A DNA stretch of 13,794 bases from JBFHRB01 sp041591915 (GTDB taxonomy: Bacteria > Actinomycetota > Nitriliruptoria > Nitriliruptorales > Nitriliruptoraceae). The DNA lies in contig JBFHRB010000065.1 of assembly GCA_041591915.1 (NCBI GenBank), positions 1 to 13,794 on the forward strand. Direction: 5' to 3'. This document shows, one piece after another, positions 1 to 7,487 of this stretch; positions within the stretch are counted from its first letter, which is position 1; each line of letters begins with the position of its first letter. The notes beneath the pieces were generated by a model. It worked only from the letters and a program-made list of their open reading frames with translations. It had not been told where the DNA came from and did not search any database. The translations under genes and the position numbers were made by a program.

Positions 1-2431
1 GCCCGTAGCGGTCGATGTGGCCGGCGCCCAGTCGTGCGATCTCGCGGATGTCCTCGTCGCGGCGATCTCCAGGTGCGGTCACGACGACGGCCCGCTCGGC
101 GTCGACGTCGAGCCGGGCGACGGTCTCGACCACCGTCTTCACGGCGGCGGGGTTGTGGGCGTAGTCGAGGATGACGCGGAACGGATGCTCGTCGTAGACG
201 TTCATGCGGCCGGGCGCCTGGAAGAACGTCGTGTCGAAGGTGCGCAGGCCCGTGCGCATGTCCTCGAGGCCGACCCCCATGGAGAAGGCGATCGCAACGG
301 CGAACATGGCGTTCTGCACGTTGTGCGCGGCCCGGCCCTCGAGCGTCGCCGGGATCAGGTGCGTCCACAGCAGCGGGATGTGTGCGCCCTTGTCGTAGAT
401 CGTGATCATGTCGCCGTTCATGCCCTGCTCGAGGACGACGGCGCGACCGCCCGAGCGGATGTGCTCGCGCACGAGGTCGTGCTGGGGCGCCATCGTCACG
501 TAGCAGAGGTGCTCGGCGTCGGTGTGGTTGGCCATCTCGAGGCAGCGAACGTCGTCGGCGTTGAGGACCGCCGTGTCCCGGGCGACCTCGACGACGATCC
601 GCTTGACCTCGGCGAGCTGCTCGAGCGTGTCGATGCCGCCGAGCCCGAGGTGGTCGGCCGCGACGTTGAGCACGGCGCCGACGTCACAGTGCGAGTAGCC
701 CATGCCAGCCCGGATCAGTCCGCCCCGGGCGGTCTCCATCACGGCGACGTCGACGCTCGGGTCGCGCAGCACCATCCGGGCCGCGGTGGGGCCGGTCATG
801 TCGCCCTTCACGGTCAGCTGGCCATCGATGTAGACGCCGTCCGTGGAGGTCATGCCGACGGTGTGGCCGGTCCCCTTGAGGATGTGGGCGACCATCCGCG
901 AGGTCGTGGTCTTGCCGTTGGTGCCCGTGATCGCGGCGATCGGGATGCGGCTCGGCGACCCGGGCGGGAACAGCATGTCCATGACCGGGCCCGCGACGTC
1001 GCGGGCCTGGCCCTCGCTGGGCGCGACGTGCATGCGGAACCCGGGGGCGGCGTTGACCTCGACGATGCCGCCGCCGATGTCCTTGTACGAGCGGGTGATG
1101 TCCTCCGTGAGGAAGTCGACACCGCCGACGTCGAGCCCGACGGCCCGGACGGCGCGCTCTGCCATGAGCCGGTTGTCGGGGTGGACGACGTCGGTCATGT
1201 CGATCGACGTGCCGCCCGTGGACAGGTTGGCGGTGGAGCGGAGGTAGAGGACCTCGCCCTCGGGCAGGACCGTCTCGAGGTCGTAGCCCTTCTCGCCCAT
1301 CAGCCGCTCGGCCTGGCGGTCGAACTCGATGCGGGTCAGGACCTTCTCGTGCCCGACCCCGCGACGGGGGTCGGAGTTCACGATGTCGACGAGCTGCTCG
1401 ATCGTGTGCTCGCCGTCGCCGACGACGTGGCCCGGGACGCGCTTGGCGACGGCGACGAGCTTGCCGTCGACGACGAGCATCCGGTGGTCGAAGCCCCGGA
1501 TGTAGGACTCGACGACCACGGCGCGGCTGCTGCCGTGCTGCTGGGCGACCTCGAAGGCGTGGGCGACCTCGTCCTCGGTCTCGAGCTCGATCGAGACGCC
1601 GCGCCCGTGGTTCGCGTTCAGCGGCTTGACCACGACCGGGAAGCCGATCTTGCGGGCGCCGCGGACGGCCTCGCGCTGGCTGTAGGCGAGCTTCTGCACC
1701 GGGACGGGCAGGCCGAGGTCGCGCAGGAGGTCGTGCGTCTCCTCCTTGTCCGACGCGATCTCCACCGCGATGTGGCGCGTCTCGGAGGTGATGGTCGCCT
1801 GGATGCGACGCTGGTACTTGCCGTGTCCGAACTGCACGAGGCTGTACCGGTTGAGGCGCAGCCACGGGATGCCACGGCCGTCCGCCGCCTCGACGATCGA
1901 GTTCGTCGAGGGACCGAGCTCGCGACGCTGGCAGAACTTGATGAACGCCTCGCTCTCGGCGTCCCAGTCGAACTCCTCCTCCGCCGGGTCGTCGAGCTCG
2001 GCCCGGGCCTCGGCCGGCAGCAGGTCGAGGAGGAGGCGGCGGGCGACGTCGCTCGCCTCGAGCCCCACGTCGCGCTGCTGGTACTCGAAGACCATGTGGT
2101 ACTGCCCGGGCGCCCCGGCGCTGCGGGTCTTGCCGAACGTCACGTGCGAGCCGGCGACCTGCTGCAGCTCGATCGCGACGTGCTCCCAGATGTGGCCCAG
2201 CCAGGTGCCCTCGTCCTCGGTGAGGCGCCGCACGAAGCCGCCGGGCTCGCCGTAGCTGCAGCCGTGCTCGTGCAGGCCGGGGAGGCGCTCGAGCAGGCCC
2301 TTCTGGAACGCCTCGCCGAGGCGCCCCGACGGCCACTTCTCGAGCGGCCCGAGGTCGATCACGTGCCGGATCACCGGGAATCGGGCGTAGACGTTCGGCC
2401 CGACGTAGACGTTGGTCTTGAGGATCTCCAC
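1..2431 (-). CDS. cphA: Cyanophycin synthetase (3' end outside window)
   Basis: CphA makes cyanophycin in the cytoplasm, using ATP to add Asp to the backbone and Arg to each Asp side chain. The visible 810 residues carry the family's three parts. The N-terminal domain has GPNVYAR near residue 11 and HIWEHVAIELQ further on. The ATP-grasp domain has VVVKPLNANHGRGV around K269 and VNAAPGFRMH near 460. The Mur-ligase-like domain has P-loop GTNGKTTT at 503-510, ETARGGL near 565 and DYAHNP at 756. The family is usually about 870-920 residues, so roughly 60-110 residues are missing beyond base 1. The start is GTG at 2431. An in-frame TAG lies four codons upstream with no other start between, and AGGGAG sits 5 bases before it. 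The gene follows cphB after 92 bp. That gap holds a TACGTT (-10-like, 2467-2472) without a clear -35, so cotranscription is the simpler reading. Identity is very secure. Confidence 0.97.
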   Translation of the reverse strand, partial: MEILKTNVYVGPNVYARFPVIRHVIDLGPLEKWPSGRLGEAFQKGLLERLPGLHEHGCSYGEPGGFVRRLTEDEGTWLGHIWEHVAIELQQVAGSHVTFGKTRSAGAPGQYHMVFEYQQRDVGLEASDVARRLLLDLLPAEARAELDDPAEEEFDWDAESEAFIKFCQRRELGPSTNSIVEAADGRGIPWLRLNRYSLVQFGHGKYQRRIQATITSETRHIAVEIASDKEETHDLLRDLGLPVPVQKLAYSQREAVRGARKIGFPVVVKPLNANHGRGVSIELETEDEVAHAFEVAQQHGSSRAVVVESYIRGFDHRMLVVDGKLVAVAKRVPGHVVGDGEHTIEQLVDIVNSDPRRGVGHEKVLTRIEFDRQAERLMGEKGYDLETVLPEGEVLYLRSTANLSTGGTSIDMTDVVHPDNRLMAERAVRAVGLDVGGVDFLTEDITRSYKDIGGGIVEVNAAPGFRMHVAPSEGQARDVAGPVMDMLFPPGSPSRIPIAAITGTNGKTTTSRMVAHILKGTGHTVGMTSTDGVYIDGQLTVKGDMTGPTAARMVLRDPSVDVAVMETARGGLIRAGMGYSHCDVGAVLNVAADHLGLGGIDTLEQLAEVKRIVVEVARDTAVLNADDVRCLEMANHTDAEHLCYVTMAPQHDLVREHIRSGGRAVVLEQGMNGDMITIYDKGAHIPLLWTHLIPATLEGRAAHNVQNAMFAVAIAFSMGVGLEDMRTGLRTFDTTFFQAPGRMNVYDEHPFRVILDYAHNPAAVKTVVETVARLDVDAERAVVVTAPGDRRDEDIREIARLGAGHIDRYG

Positions 2432-2523
2432 GCGTGCTCCCTACAGGTCCCTCGGCGGTGCGAGGCAACGTACCGTCGAGGGGGCAGGGCGCGCCCGGGA
2501 GTGGGGGAACCCGGCGAGACGCC

Positions 2524-3342
2524 TCAGCGGAGGCTGGCCGTGCGTGACTCGAGGTCGTAGCGGGCGCCGTGGGCCAGGATGTGCAGGCGCAGGTCGATCA
2601 TGGTCACCGGGTCGCCACCACGCGCCTTGGCCATCGACGAGTGGTTGAGGTCGGACGGGTCCACGACCGTGACGGCCCCGGTGCCCACCACCTCGACGCT
2701 GCGGTCGGGGCCGATGAAGGCCGCGGTGTCCTCGTCGATGCCGAGCCCGATGAGGAACGGGTTGAAGGACACGGCGGTCAGGAGCCGACCGAGCCGGTCA
2801 CGCTGGCGGAAGTGCTGGTCGATGACCACGCGGTTGGTCAGGCCGAGGCCCGGCGCGAGGGTGACGAGCGTCGCCTCGGGTGTCGGCCCGCCGTCGCCGC
2901 CCGCGATCATGTGCTCGGGGATGATGGCCGCGCCGGCGGACGTCCCGGCGACATGCGTGCCCTCCGCGTTCACCTCACGCACCGCCTTCGCCATCGGCGT
3001 GCCGCCGATGATGGTCGACAGCCGGAGTTGGTCGCCGCCCGTGACGAAGATCCCCGTGGCGCGACGGATCTCCTTGACGTAGTCGTCGCGGCGAGCGTCG
3101 TCGCGGGTCCGGATCGGCAGCGACACCGCGTCGGCGACCCCGAGGTCGTCGAAGACCTCGAGGTAGCGGGAGCCGGTGTCCTTCATGCGGGAGGCGGTCG
3201 GGATCACGGCGATGACGGCGTCGCGTCCGCCGCAGAGGTCGACGAACCGCTCGAGGATGCGCGGGTGGTCGTGGTCCTCGGCGCCGCCGATCGGGATGAT
3301 GAAGCCGCGGTCGGTGCCGGCGGGGGAGGTGGCGGGGCTCAT
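2524..3342 (-). CDS. cphB: Cyanophycinase
   Basis: CphB is a cytoplasmic serine exopeptidase of the S51/peptidase E type that cuts cyanophycin into beta-Asp-Arg dipeptides. The 272-residue product has the expected family length. It shows GGAED at 19-23, FVTGGDQ at 99-105, the nucleophile elbow GTSAGA with Ser135, DQHF at 175-178 followed by RQRDRLGR, and Glu204 in GIDED. Ser135, His177 and Glu204 match the catalytic Ser-His-Glu set of the Synechocystis enzyme with a constant offset of three residues. The arginines at 181, 183 and 186 match its substrate-binding arginines (comparison from memory of that structure). The ATG start at 3342 has AGGA about 8 bases upstream. It lies 33 bp after iadA and 92 bp before cphA, which fits a degradation-synthesis operon. 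I see no defect. Confidence 0.96.
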   Translation of the reverse strand: MSPATSPAGTDRGFIIPIGGAEDHDHPRILERFVDLCGGRDAVIAVIPTASRMKDTGSRYLEVFDDLGVADAVSLPIRTRDDARRDDYVKEIRRATGIFVTGGDQLRLSTIIGGTPMAKAVREVNAEGTHVAGTSAGAAIIPEHMIAGGDGGPTPEATLVTLAPGLGLTNRVVIDQHFRQRDRLGRLLTAVSFNPFLIGLGIDEDTAAFIGPDRSVEVVGTGAVTVVDPSDLNHSSMAKARGGDPVTMIDLRLHILAHGARYDLESRTASLR

Positions 3343-3375
3343 CGGGCGGGTCCTGTGGTTCGTGGGTCGGGAGGG

Positions 3376-4539
3376 TCAGCGCTCGAACGTGCCGCGGACG
3401 ACGACCTCGCCGTCGCGGACGTGCCAGCGGCCCCGCGCCATGACGGAGGTCGGGCGGTGGTCGTCGCCGAGGACGAGGAGGTCGGCGGCGGCGCCGACCG
3501 CGATCGTGCCCTTGTCCGCGAGGCGGAAGACGCGGGCAGGGTTGGTCGTGAAGGCGGGCAGGACGTCGGTGGGGTCGCGGCCCTCGCCGAGCAGTGCGGC
3601 GATGGTGTCGAACAGCGTCGACGGTCGGCCGGTGTCGAGGCCGTCGACGCGGCCGTCGGCATCGAAGGTGGGCAGCGAGCCGCCCGCATCGGAGCTCACC
3701 GTCAGTCGCTCGGTCGGGAGCCCCGCGTCGAGGTAGCGGCCGACGGCCTCGGCCGCCGACCACTCGTCTGCGTCGTCGTCGGCAGGTGGGAAGGCCGTGA
3801 CGTCGATGGTCACGCCGCGCTCCACGAGCTTGAGCGCCTCGTCGAAGAGGGCGCGGCGGCGGTTGACGTGGGTGGGGTGGAAGGTCGAGGCGGGGAGCTC
3901 GCTGTCGTCGAGCGCGCATCGGACGAGGTCGAGGCCGCGTTCGCCGTCGCCGACGTGGAGGTGGACGACGCCGGCCTTGCCCGTCATGAGTCCGGCGACG
4001 TGCGCGTCGGCAGCCACCGCCAGCAGGTCTGCGAGGGTGGGTTGGCTCGAGCGGTGGTCGCTGATCGCGACCTCGCCGACGCCGATGACCGGATCGAGGT
4101 GCACGATGTCGCTTCGGACACTGCCGGTGAGCGTGCGCGGCGGCAGGTGGTAGCCGCCGGTCAGGCACCACGCGGAGATGCCCTCCGTCCTGAGCGCTCG
4201 GGTCCTGGCCAGGAGCGCCTCGGTCGAGCGGACGGTGTCGTCCGTGCCGAGCAGGCCGACGACCGAGGTGACCCCAGCCGCGGTGAGGTGGGAGAGCGGG
4301 ACGGGCGGGACCGAGGTCTCGAACCCCGCTTCGCCGCCGCCACCGGTGACGTGGACGTGGCCGTCGACGAGCCCCGGCATCACGCGGGCGCCGTCGAGGT
4401 CGATCGTGTCGACGTCGAGGCCCGCGAGCTCGGGCACGGTGTCGCCCATGGCCACGATGCGGCCGCCCGCGAGCAGCAGGTGGCGCACCCCGATCGGTCG
4501 CGGGGTGAGGACGTCGGCGTTGGTGAGCAGCGTCAGCAT
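3376..4539 (-). CDS. iadA: Isoaspartyl (beta-aspartyl) dipeptidase
   Basis: IadA is a binuclear-metal amidohydrolase that cleaves beta-aspartyl dipeptides. Beside cphA and cphB its likely substrate is beta-Asp-Arg, completing cyanophycin breakdown to Asp and Arg. Counting 387 residues from the ATG at 4539, it has metal ligands HVH (61, 63), GGGGEAG with Glu70, GGYH with Tyr130, SDHR, HLHVGD with His195, PTHVNR with His224 and SSDAGG with catalytic Asp284. All match the E. coli enzyme in order. The base that bridges the metals in E. coli is a carboxylated Lys162; aligning through SDHR puts Glu156 there (GVGEVAISDHR). The chosen ATG gives the N-terminus MLTLLTNADV expected for the family but has no clear ribosome site. 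A GTG at 4572 would add 11 residues, with GAGGG placed too close. The GH3 stop lies 37 bp upstream of the ATG, or 4 bp from the GTG. Confidence 0.93.
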   Translation of the reverse strand: MLTLLTNADVLTPRPIGVRHLLLAGGRIVAMGDTVPELAGLDVDTIDLDGARVMPGLVDGHVHVTGGGGEAGFETSVPPVPLSHLTAAGVTSVVGLLGTDDTVRSTEALLARTRALRTEGISAWCLTGGYHLPPRTLTGSVRSDIVHLDPVIGVGEVAISDHRSSQPTLADLLAVAADAHVAGLMTGKAGVVHLHVGDGERGLDLVRCALDDSELPASTFHPTHVNRRRALFDEALKLVERGVTIDVTAFPPADDDADEWSAAEAVGRYLDAGLPTERLTVSSDAGGSLPTFDADGRVDGLDTGRPSTLFDTIAALLGEGRDPTDVLPAFTTNPARVFRLADKGTIAVGAAADLLVLGDDHRPTSVMARGRWHVRDGEVVVRGTFER

Positions 4540-4576
4540 GGGCAGCGGGAGGGTACGCCGCCGGCCGTCCACGCCC

Positions 4577-6907
4577 TCAGCCGCGCCGCCGACGTGCGCT
4601 CACCGCTGCCGCCGGTGCCAGGAGCAACGCCAGCCCGGCGGCTCCGGCCCCGGTCGCCGGGAGTGCCTCGGTGTCCTCGGCCGCGACGGCAGGCGGTTCG
4701 GGCACGACGGTCGGCGCCGGTGCGCAGTCTCCGGCGCCGCCGATCTGCACGACGGTCGGCGCCGTCAGCTCACGTGAGCTGCGACCGGCCCAGACCGAGT
4801 AGCAGCCCGGCGCCACGGCCCAGTCGGAGGCGTCGACGTCCCAGTGCGACAGGGCACGGTCGCTGATCGGGAGCGTGACGTCCGCGCTGGCGCCGGGTGC
4901 GAGCTCGACGCGCTCGAAGCCGACGAGCCAGCGCGGAGGCTCGGGCGCCGCGAGCGTGCCGGGCCGGCCGAGGTAGAGCTGCACGACCTCGGTCCCGCGA
5001 CGGGCGCCGGTGTTCGTGACGGTGGCGGTCGCCTCGAGCGCGCCCGTCGCGTCGCGCGTGACGGCCACGTCGCCGAGCTCGAACGTCGTGTATCCGAGCC
5101 CGTGCCCGAACGGGTAGAGCGGCTCGATGTCGTTGTGGTCGTAGTGGCGGTAGCCGACGAAGACGCCCTCGAGGTACTCGGCGCGCAGCCCGACGCCCGG
5201 GTACTTGCGGGGGTCGCCGAACGTCGGCAGCTGGGTGTCGTCGACCGGGAAGGTGATCGGCAGGCGTCCGGTCGGCTCGGTGTCACCGAAGACGATCTCG
5301 GCGAGGGCCGCGCCCGCCTGCTGGCCCGCGTACCAGCTCTCGAGGATCGCCCCGACCTCGCCGGCCCACGGCATGAGCACCGGCCCGCCGGTGTACAGCG
5401 CCACGAGCGTCGACGGCTGCGCGGCGGCGACCCGGGTGATCAGCAGGTCCTGGCCGCTGCGCGTCGACGGGTCGTCGACCCGGGGGTTGACGATGTCTGG
5501 GCCCTGTGGCGAGCAGTCGAGGAAGAGGCAGGGTCGGTCGGCGAACTCCTGCGAGGCGTTCGCGGCAACGACGATGGCGAGGTCTGCGGACGCCGCGACG
5601 GCACCTGCCGCCTCCGGGTCGGACCCGCTGTCGTACACGACCTCGATGCCGGCCTGCGCCGCGCGGGCGGTGATCCCGTCGAGCGGCGACACGGCGTTCG
5701 TGGGCGTGACCGACGACGAGCCCCCGCCGTTGGGCACCTGCGTCGCGGCCTCGCCGATGATGGCGATGCGCTCGATGGCCGACTCGTCCACCGGGAGCAG
5801 GCCCTCGTTGCGCAGGAGCACCGCCCCGGCCGCAGCGATCTCGCGGGCGATGTCGTCGTGGGCTTCGCGGTCGAAGGCGTCATCGGCGACCAGCGGCGGG
5901 CGGTCGAAGATCCCGAACGCGAACATCGTGCGCAGGATCCGGTGGACGGCCTCGTCGATCATCGCCTCGGTGATGCGCCCGGCCTCGAGCTCGGCACGCA
6001 GCAGCGACGGTTCGTAGAACCAGCGGTAGGGCATCTCGAGGTCCGTCCCGGCCTCCACGGCAGGGCCGGTCGAGGACATGGCGGCGTACCAGTCGGTGAG
6101 CGCGATCCCCTCGAAGCCCCACTCGTCCTTGAGGATGCCGCGAACGACCTCCTTGTTCTGGGTGACCTTCTCACCGTTGAGGCGGTTGTAGGCGAGCATC
6201 ACGGTGCCGACGTCGGCCTCCTTCACCGAGGCCTCGAACGCGGGGAGGTAGATCTCGCGCAGCGTCCGGTCATCGACCTCGGCGCTGGTGACGAAGCGGT
6301 CGGTCTCCTGGTTGTTCGCGACGTAGTGCTTGACGTCGGCGATGACCGGCTCGGACTGCGCGCCCTCGATCCAGCCGACCGCGATGCGGCTGGTGAGGTG
6401 GGGGTCCTCGCCGTAGGCCTCGAACGTGCGGCCGCCGTAGGGCGTGCGGGCGATGTTGACGTTCGGCCCGAGGATGACGTGGCGGCCCTTGTGGAACGCC
6501 TCGTTGCCGATCACCTTGCCGTAGGTGAAGGCGTACTCCTCGCTCCACGTCGAGGCGAGCGCGATGGCGGTCGGGAGCTGGGTCGCCTGGCCGTCGCGCA
6601 CCCCGACCGGTCCGTCGGTGAACAGGAGGTCCGGGACGTCGAGCCGTGGGACGCCGTTGAGCGTGCCGGTCGGGATGCCGTCGACCAGCGCCCCGAACTG
6701 CTCGTCGCCGCCCATGAGGTCGAGCTTCTCGTCGAGCGTCAGCTCGGCCAGGACCATCCGTGCCCGGGTGTCGGGGTCGAGCGCCGGATCGCACCACGCG
6801 TGGGCACCACAGACGGCGTCGGCGGCGAGGGCCGCGGTGGGGGAGAGGGCGCTCAGTGGTCCGACCGCGATGGCGGCCGCCGCGAGCGCGGCGAGTCGGC
6901 GACGCAT
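4577..6907 (-). CDS. Secreted, sortase-anchored GH3 beta-glucosidase
   Basis: This is a glycoside hydrolase family 3 enzyme of 776 residues, probably releasing terminal beta-linked glucose or xylose outside the cell; the exact substrate cannot be read. It has a Sec signal peptide (MRRR, hydrophobic core, ALA cleavage near residue 28). The (beta/alpha)8 domain has LFTDGPVGVR, GPNVNIARTPYGGRTFEAYGEDP, KHYVANNQE and the nucleophile Asp272 in ALTDW. The second domain has SQEFADR with probable acid/base Glu454, then an inserted loop with CLFLDC. A C-terminal fibronectin-III-like domain follows YPFGHGLGYTTFE. The tail is a wall-sorting signal: LPATG at 749-753, a hydrophobic stretch and RRRR. The ATG at 6907 has GGAG 6 bases upstream; the frame stays open further upstream but runs through the cold-shock gene antisense. 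It is the first gene before iadA-cphB-cphA, possibly cotranscribed by proximity only. Confidence 0.93.
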   Translation of the reverse strand: MRRRLAALAAAAIAVGPLSALSPTAALAADAVCGAHAWCDPALDPDTRARMVLAELTLDEKLDLMGGDEQFGALVDGIPTGTLNGVPRLDVPDLLFTDGPVGVRDGQATQLPTAIALASTWSEEYAFTYGKVIGNEAFHKGRHVILGPNVNIARTPYGGRTFEAYGEDPHLTSRIAVGWIEGAQSEPVIADVKHYVANNQETDRFVTSAEVDDRTLREIYLPAFEASVKEADVGTVMLAYNRLNGEKVTQNKEVVRGILKDEWGFEGIALTDWYAAMSSTGPAVEAGTDLEMPYRWFYEPSLLRAELEAGRITEAMIDEAVHRILRTMFAFGIFDRPPLVADDAFDREAHDDIAREIAAAGAVLLRNEGLLPVDESAIERIAIIGEAATQVPNGGGSSSVTPTNAVSPLDGITARAAQAGIEVVYDSGSDPEAAGAVAASADLAIVVAANASQEFADRPCLFLDCSPQGPDIVNPRVDDPSTRSGQDLLITRVAAAQPSTLVALYTGGPVLMPWAGEVGAILESWYAGQQAGAALAEIVFGDTEPTGRLPITFPVDDTQLPTFGDPRKYPGVGLRAEYLEGVFVGYRHYDHNDIEPLYPFGHGLGYTTFELGDVAVTRDATGALEATATVTNTGARRGTEVVQLYLGRPGTLAAPEPPRWLVGFERVELAPGASADVTLPISDRALSHWDVDASDWAVAPGCYSVWAGRSSRELTAPTVVQIGGAGDCAPAPTVVPEPPAVAAEDTEALPATGAGAAGLALLLAPAAAVSARRRRG

Positions 6908-6993
6908 GGGGAACTCCAGAGGGGGAGACGTGCGTCTGCACGACTTCGCTCCTCGATGCGGGGAATCCTCCTGCGCGTGCGGCCCCGGAACGT

Positions 6994-7023
6994 GATCGAG
7001 CCCCGCCGAAGCGGGGCTCGATC
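6994..7023 (-). terminator. UUCG-capped hairpin after the cold-shock gene
   Basis: This is a perfect 13-bp inverted repeat (GATCGAGCCCCGC and its complement) around a 4-base loop. Read on the minus strand the loop is TTCG closed by C-G, the very stable cUUCGg tetraloop. It begins 17 bases after the cold-shock stop codon. No U-tract follows, which is common in high-GC actinobacteria. It should insulate the GH3 gene from cold-shock transcription. Confidence 0.75.
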
Positions 7024-7040
7024 GAGGTCTGATTGTGCCG

Positions 7041-7244
7041 TCAGGCTGGCCGGACCTCGGAGGCCTGCGGGCCCTTCTGGCCCTGCGTGACCTCGAACTC
7101 GACCTTCTGGCCGTCCTCGAGCGTCTTGTACCCCTGGCTCTGGATGGCCGAGAAGTGAACGAAAAGGTCCTCGCCGCCGGCGTCGGGTGTGATGAACCCG
7201 TAGCCCTTGTCAGCGTTGAACCACTTGACGGTGCCGCTTGCCAT
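7041..7244 (-). CDS. Cold-shock domain protein (CspA family)
   Basis: This is a single cold-shock domain of 67 residues, the usual length for the family. It binds single-stranded RNA and DNA, acting as an RNA chaperone in the cytoplasm. MASGTVKWFN opens the domain. RNP1 is KGYGFI at 13-18 and RNP2 is LFVHF at 27-31. The ending QKGPQASEVRPA is typical of actinobacterial Csp proteins. The ATG at 7244 has AGGAAG about 7 bases upstream. The gene stands alone between two hairpin terminators and probably has its own promoter about 80 bp upstream, giving a leader of roughly 75 bases. Whether it responds to cold cannot be told from sequence; many actinobacterial members are constitutive. Confidence 0.96.
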   Translation of the reverse strand: MASGTVKWFNADKGYGFITPDAGGEDLFVHFSAIQSQGYKTLEDGQKVEFEVTQGQKGPQASEVRPA

Positions 7245-7325
7245 GTTGTCTTCCTGTGATGCCGCACGGCACGGGTGGCTCTCTGAAACGAAGAAACTCG
7301 ACGCCCCGAGCACGCGCGACTGCGG

Positions 7326-7355
7326 AAGGTAGCGCCTCCGGCGAGCGTTTGTCGC
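7326..7355 (-). promoter_or_regulatory. Candidate promoter of the cold-shock gene
   Basis: On the minus strand, GCGACA (7350-7355, matching four of six bases of TTGACA) is separated by 18 bp from TACCTT (7326-7331, fitting TANNNT). Transcription would begin near 7319, about 75 bases before the ATG. The match is by eye only; in a GC-rich window such pairs can occur by chance. Confidence 0.35.
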
Positions 7356-7442
7356 GCGTGCTCTCCCAGCGGGCGCGCAGCGTCCGCCCCGCGAGGTCGT
7401 CCACTCGGCGCTGCGAGCGTGTACGCACGGCCCCGGCAACGT

Positions 7443-7470
7443 CGAACGCCCCGCCGAAGCGGGGCGTTCG
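7443..7470 (-). terminator. UUCG-capped hairpin after the carD gene
   Basis: This is a perfect 12-bp inverted repeat (CGAACGCCCCGC and its complement) with a TTCG loop on the minus strand. It starts 17 bases past the carD stop, the same spacing as the hairpin after the cold-shock gene. The inner seven base pairs and the loop (GCCCCGC-TTCG) are identical in the two hairpins. No U-tract follows. Confidence 0.75.
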
Positions 7471-7487
7471 CGTGGTCGTTCGTGGCG

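Noticed and set aside
2487..2496. GGGCGCGCCC palindrome between cphB and cphA as a terminator or operator
   Set aside because: It is a 10-bp palindrome with no loop and no U-tract, and is expected by chance in DNA this GC-rich.
17..2560. Plus-strand open frame of 847 codons opposite cphA
   Set aside because: It is antisense to a clearly recognised cyanophycin synthetase. Its translation is Asp/Val/Arg/Gly-rich with no domain, as expected from the complement of high-GC3 codons.
2569..4866. Plus-strand open frame of 765 codons opposite cphB and iadA
   Set aside because: It spans several real minus-strand genes and their gaps, has the low-complexity make-up of a shadow frame, and shows no motif.
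4844..7090. Plus-strand open frame of 748 codons opposite the GH3 gene
   Set aside because: It is a shadow of the GH3 and cold-shock genes with no recognisable family feature.
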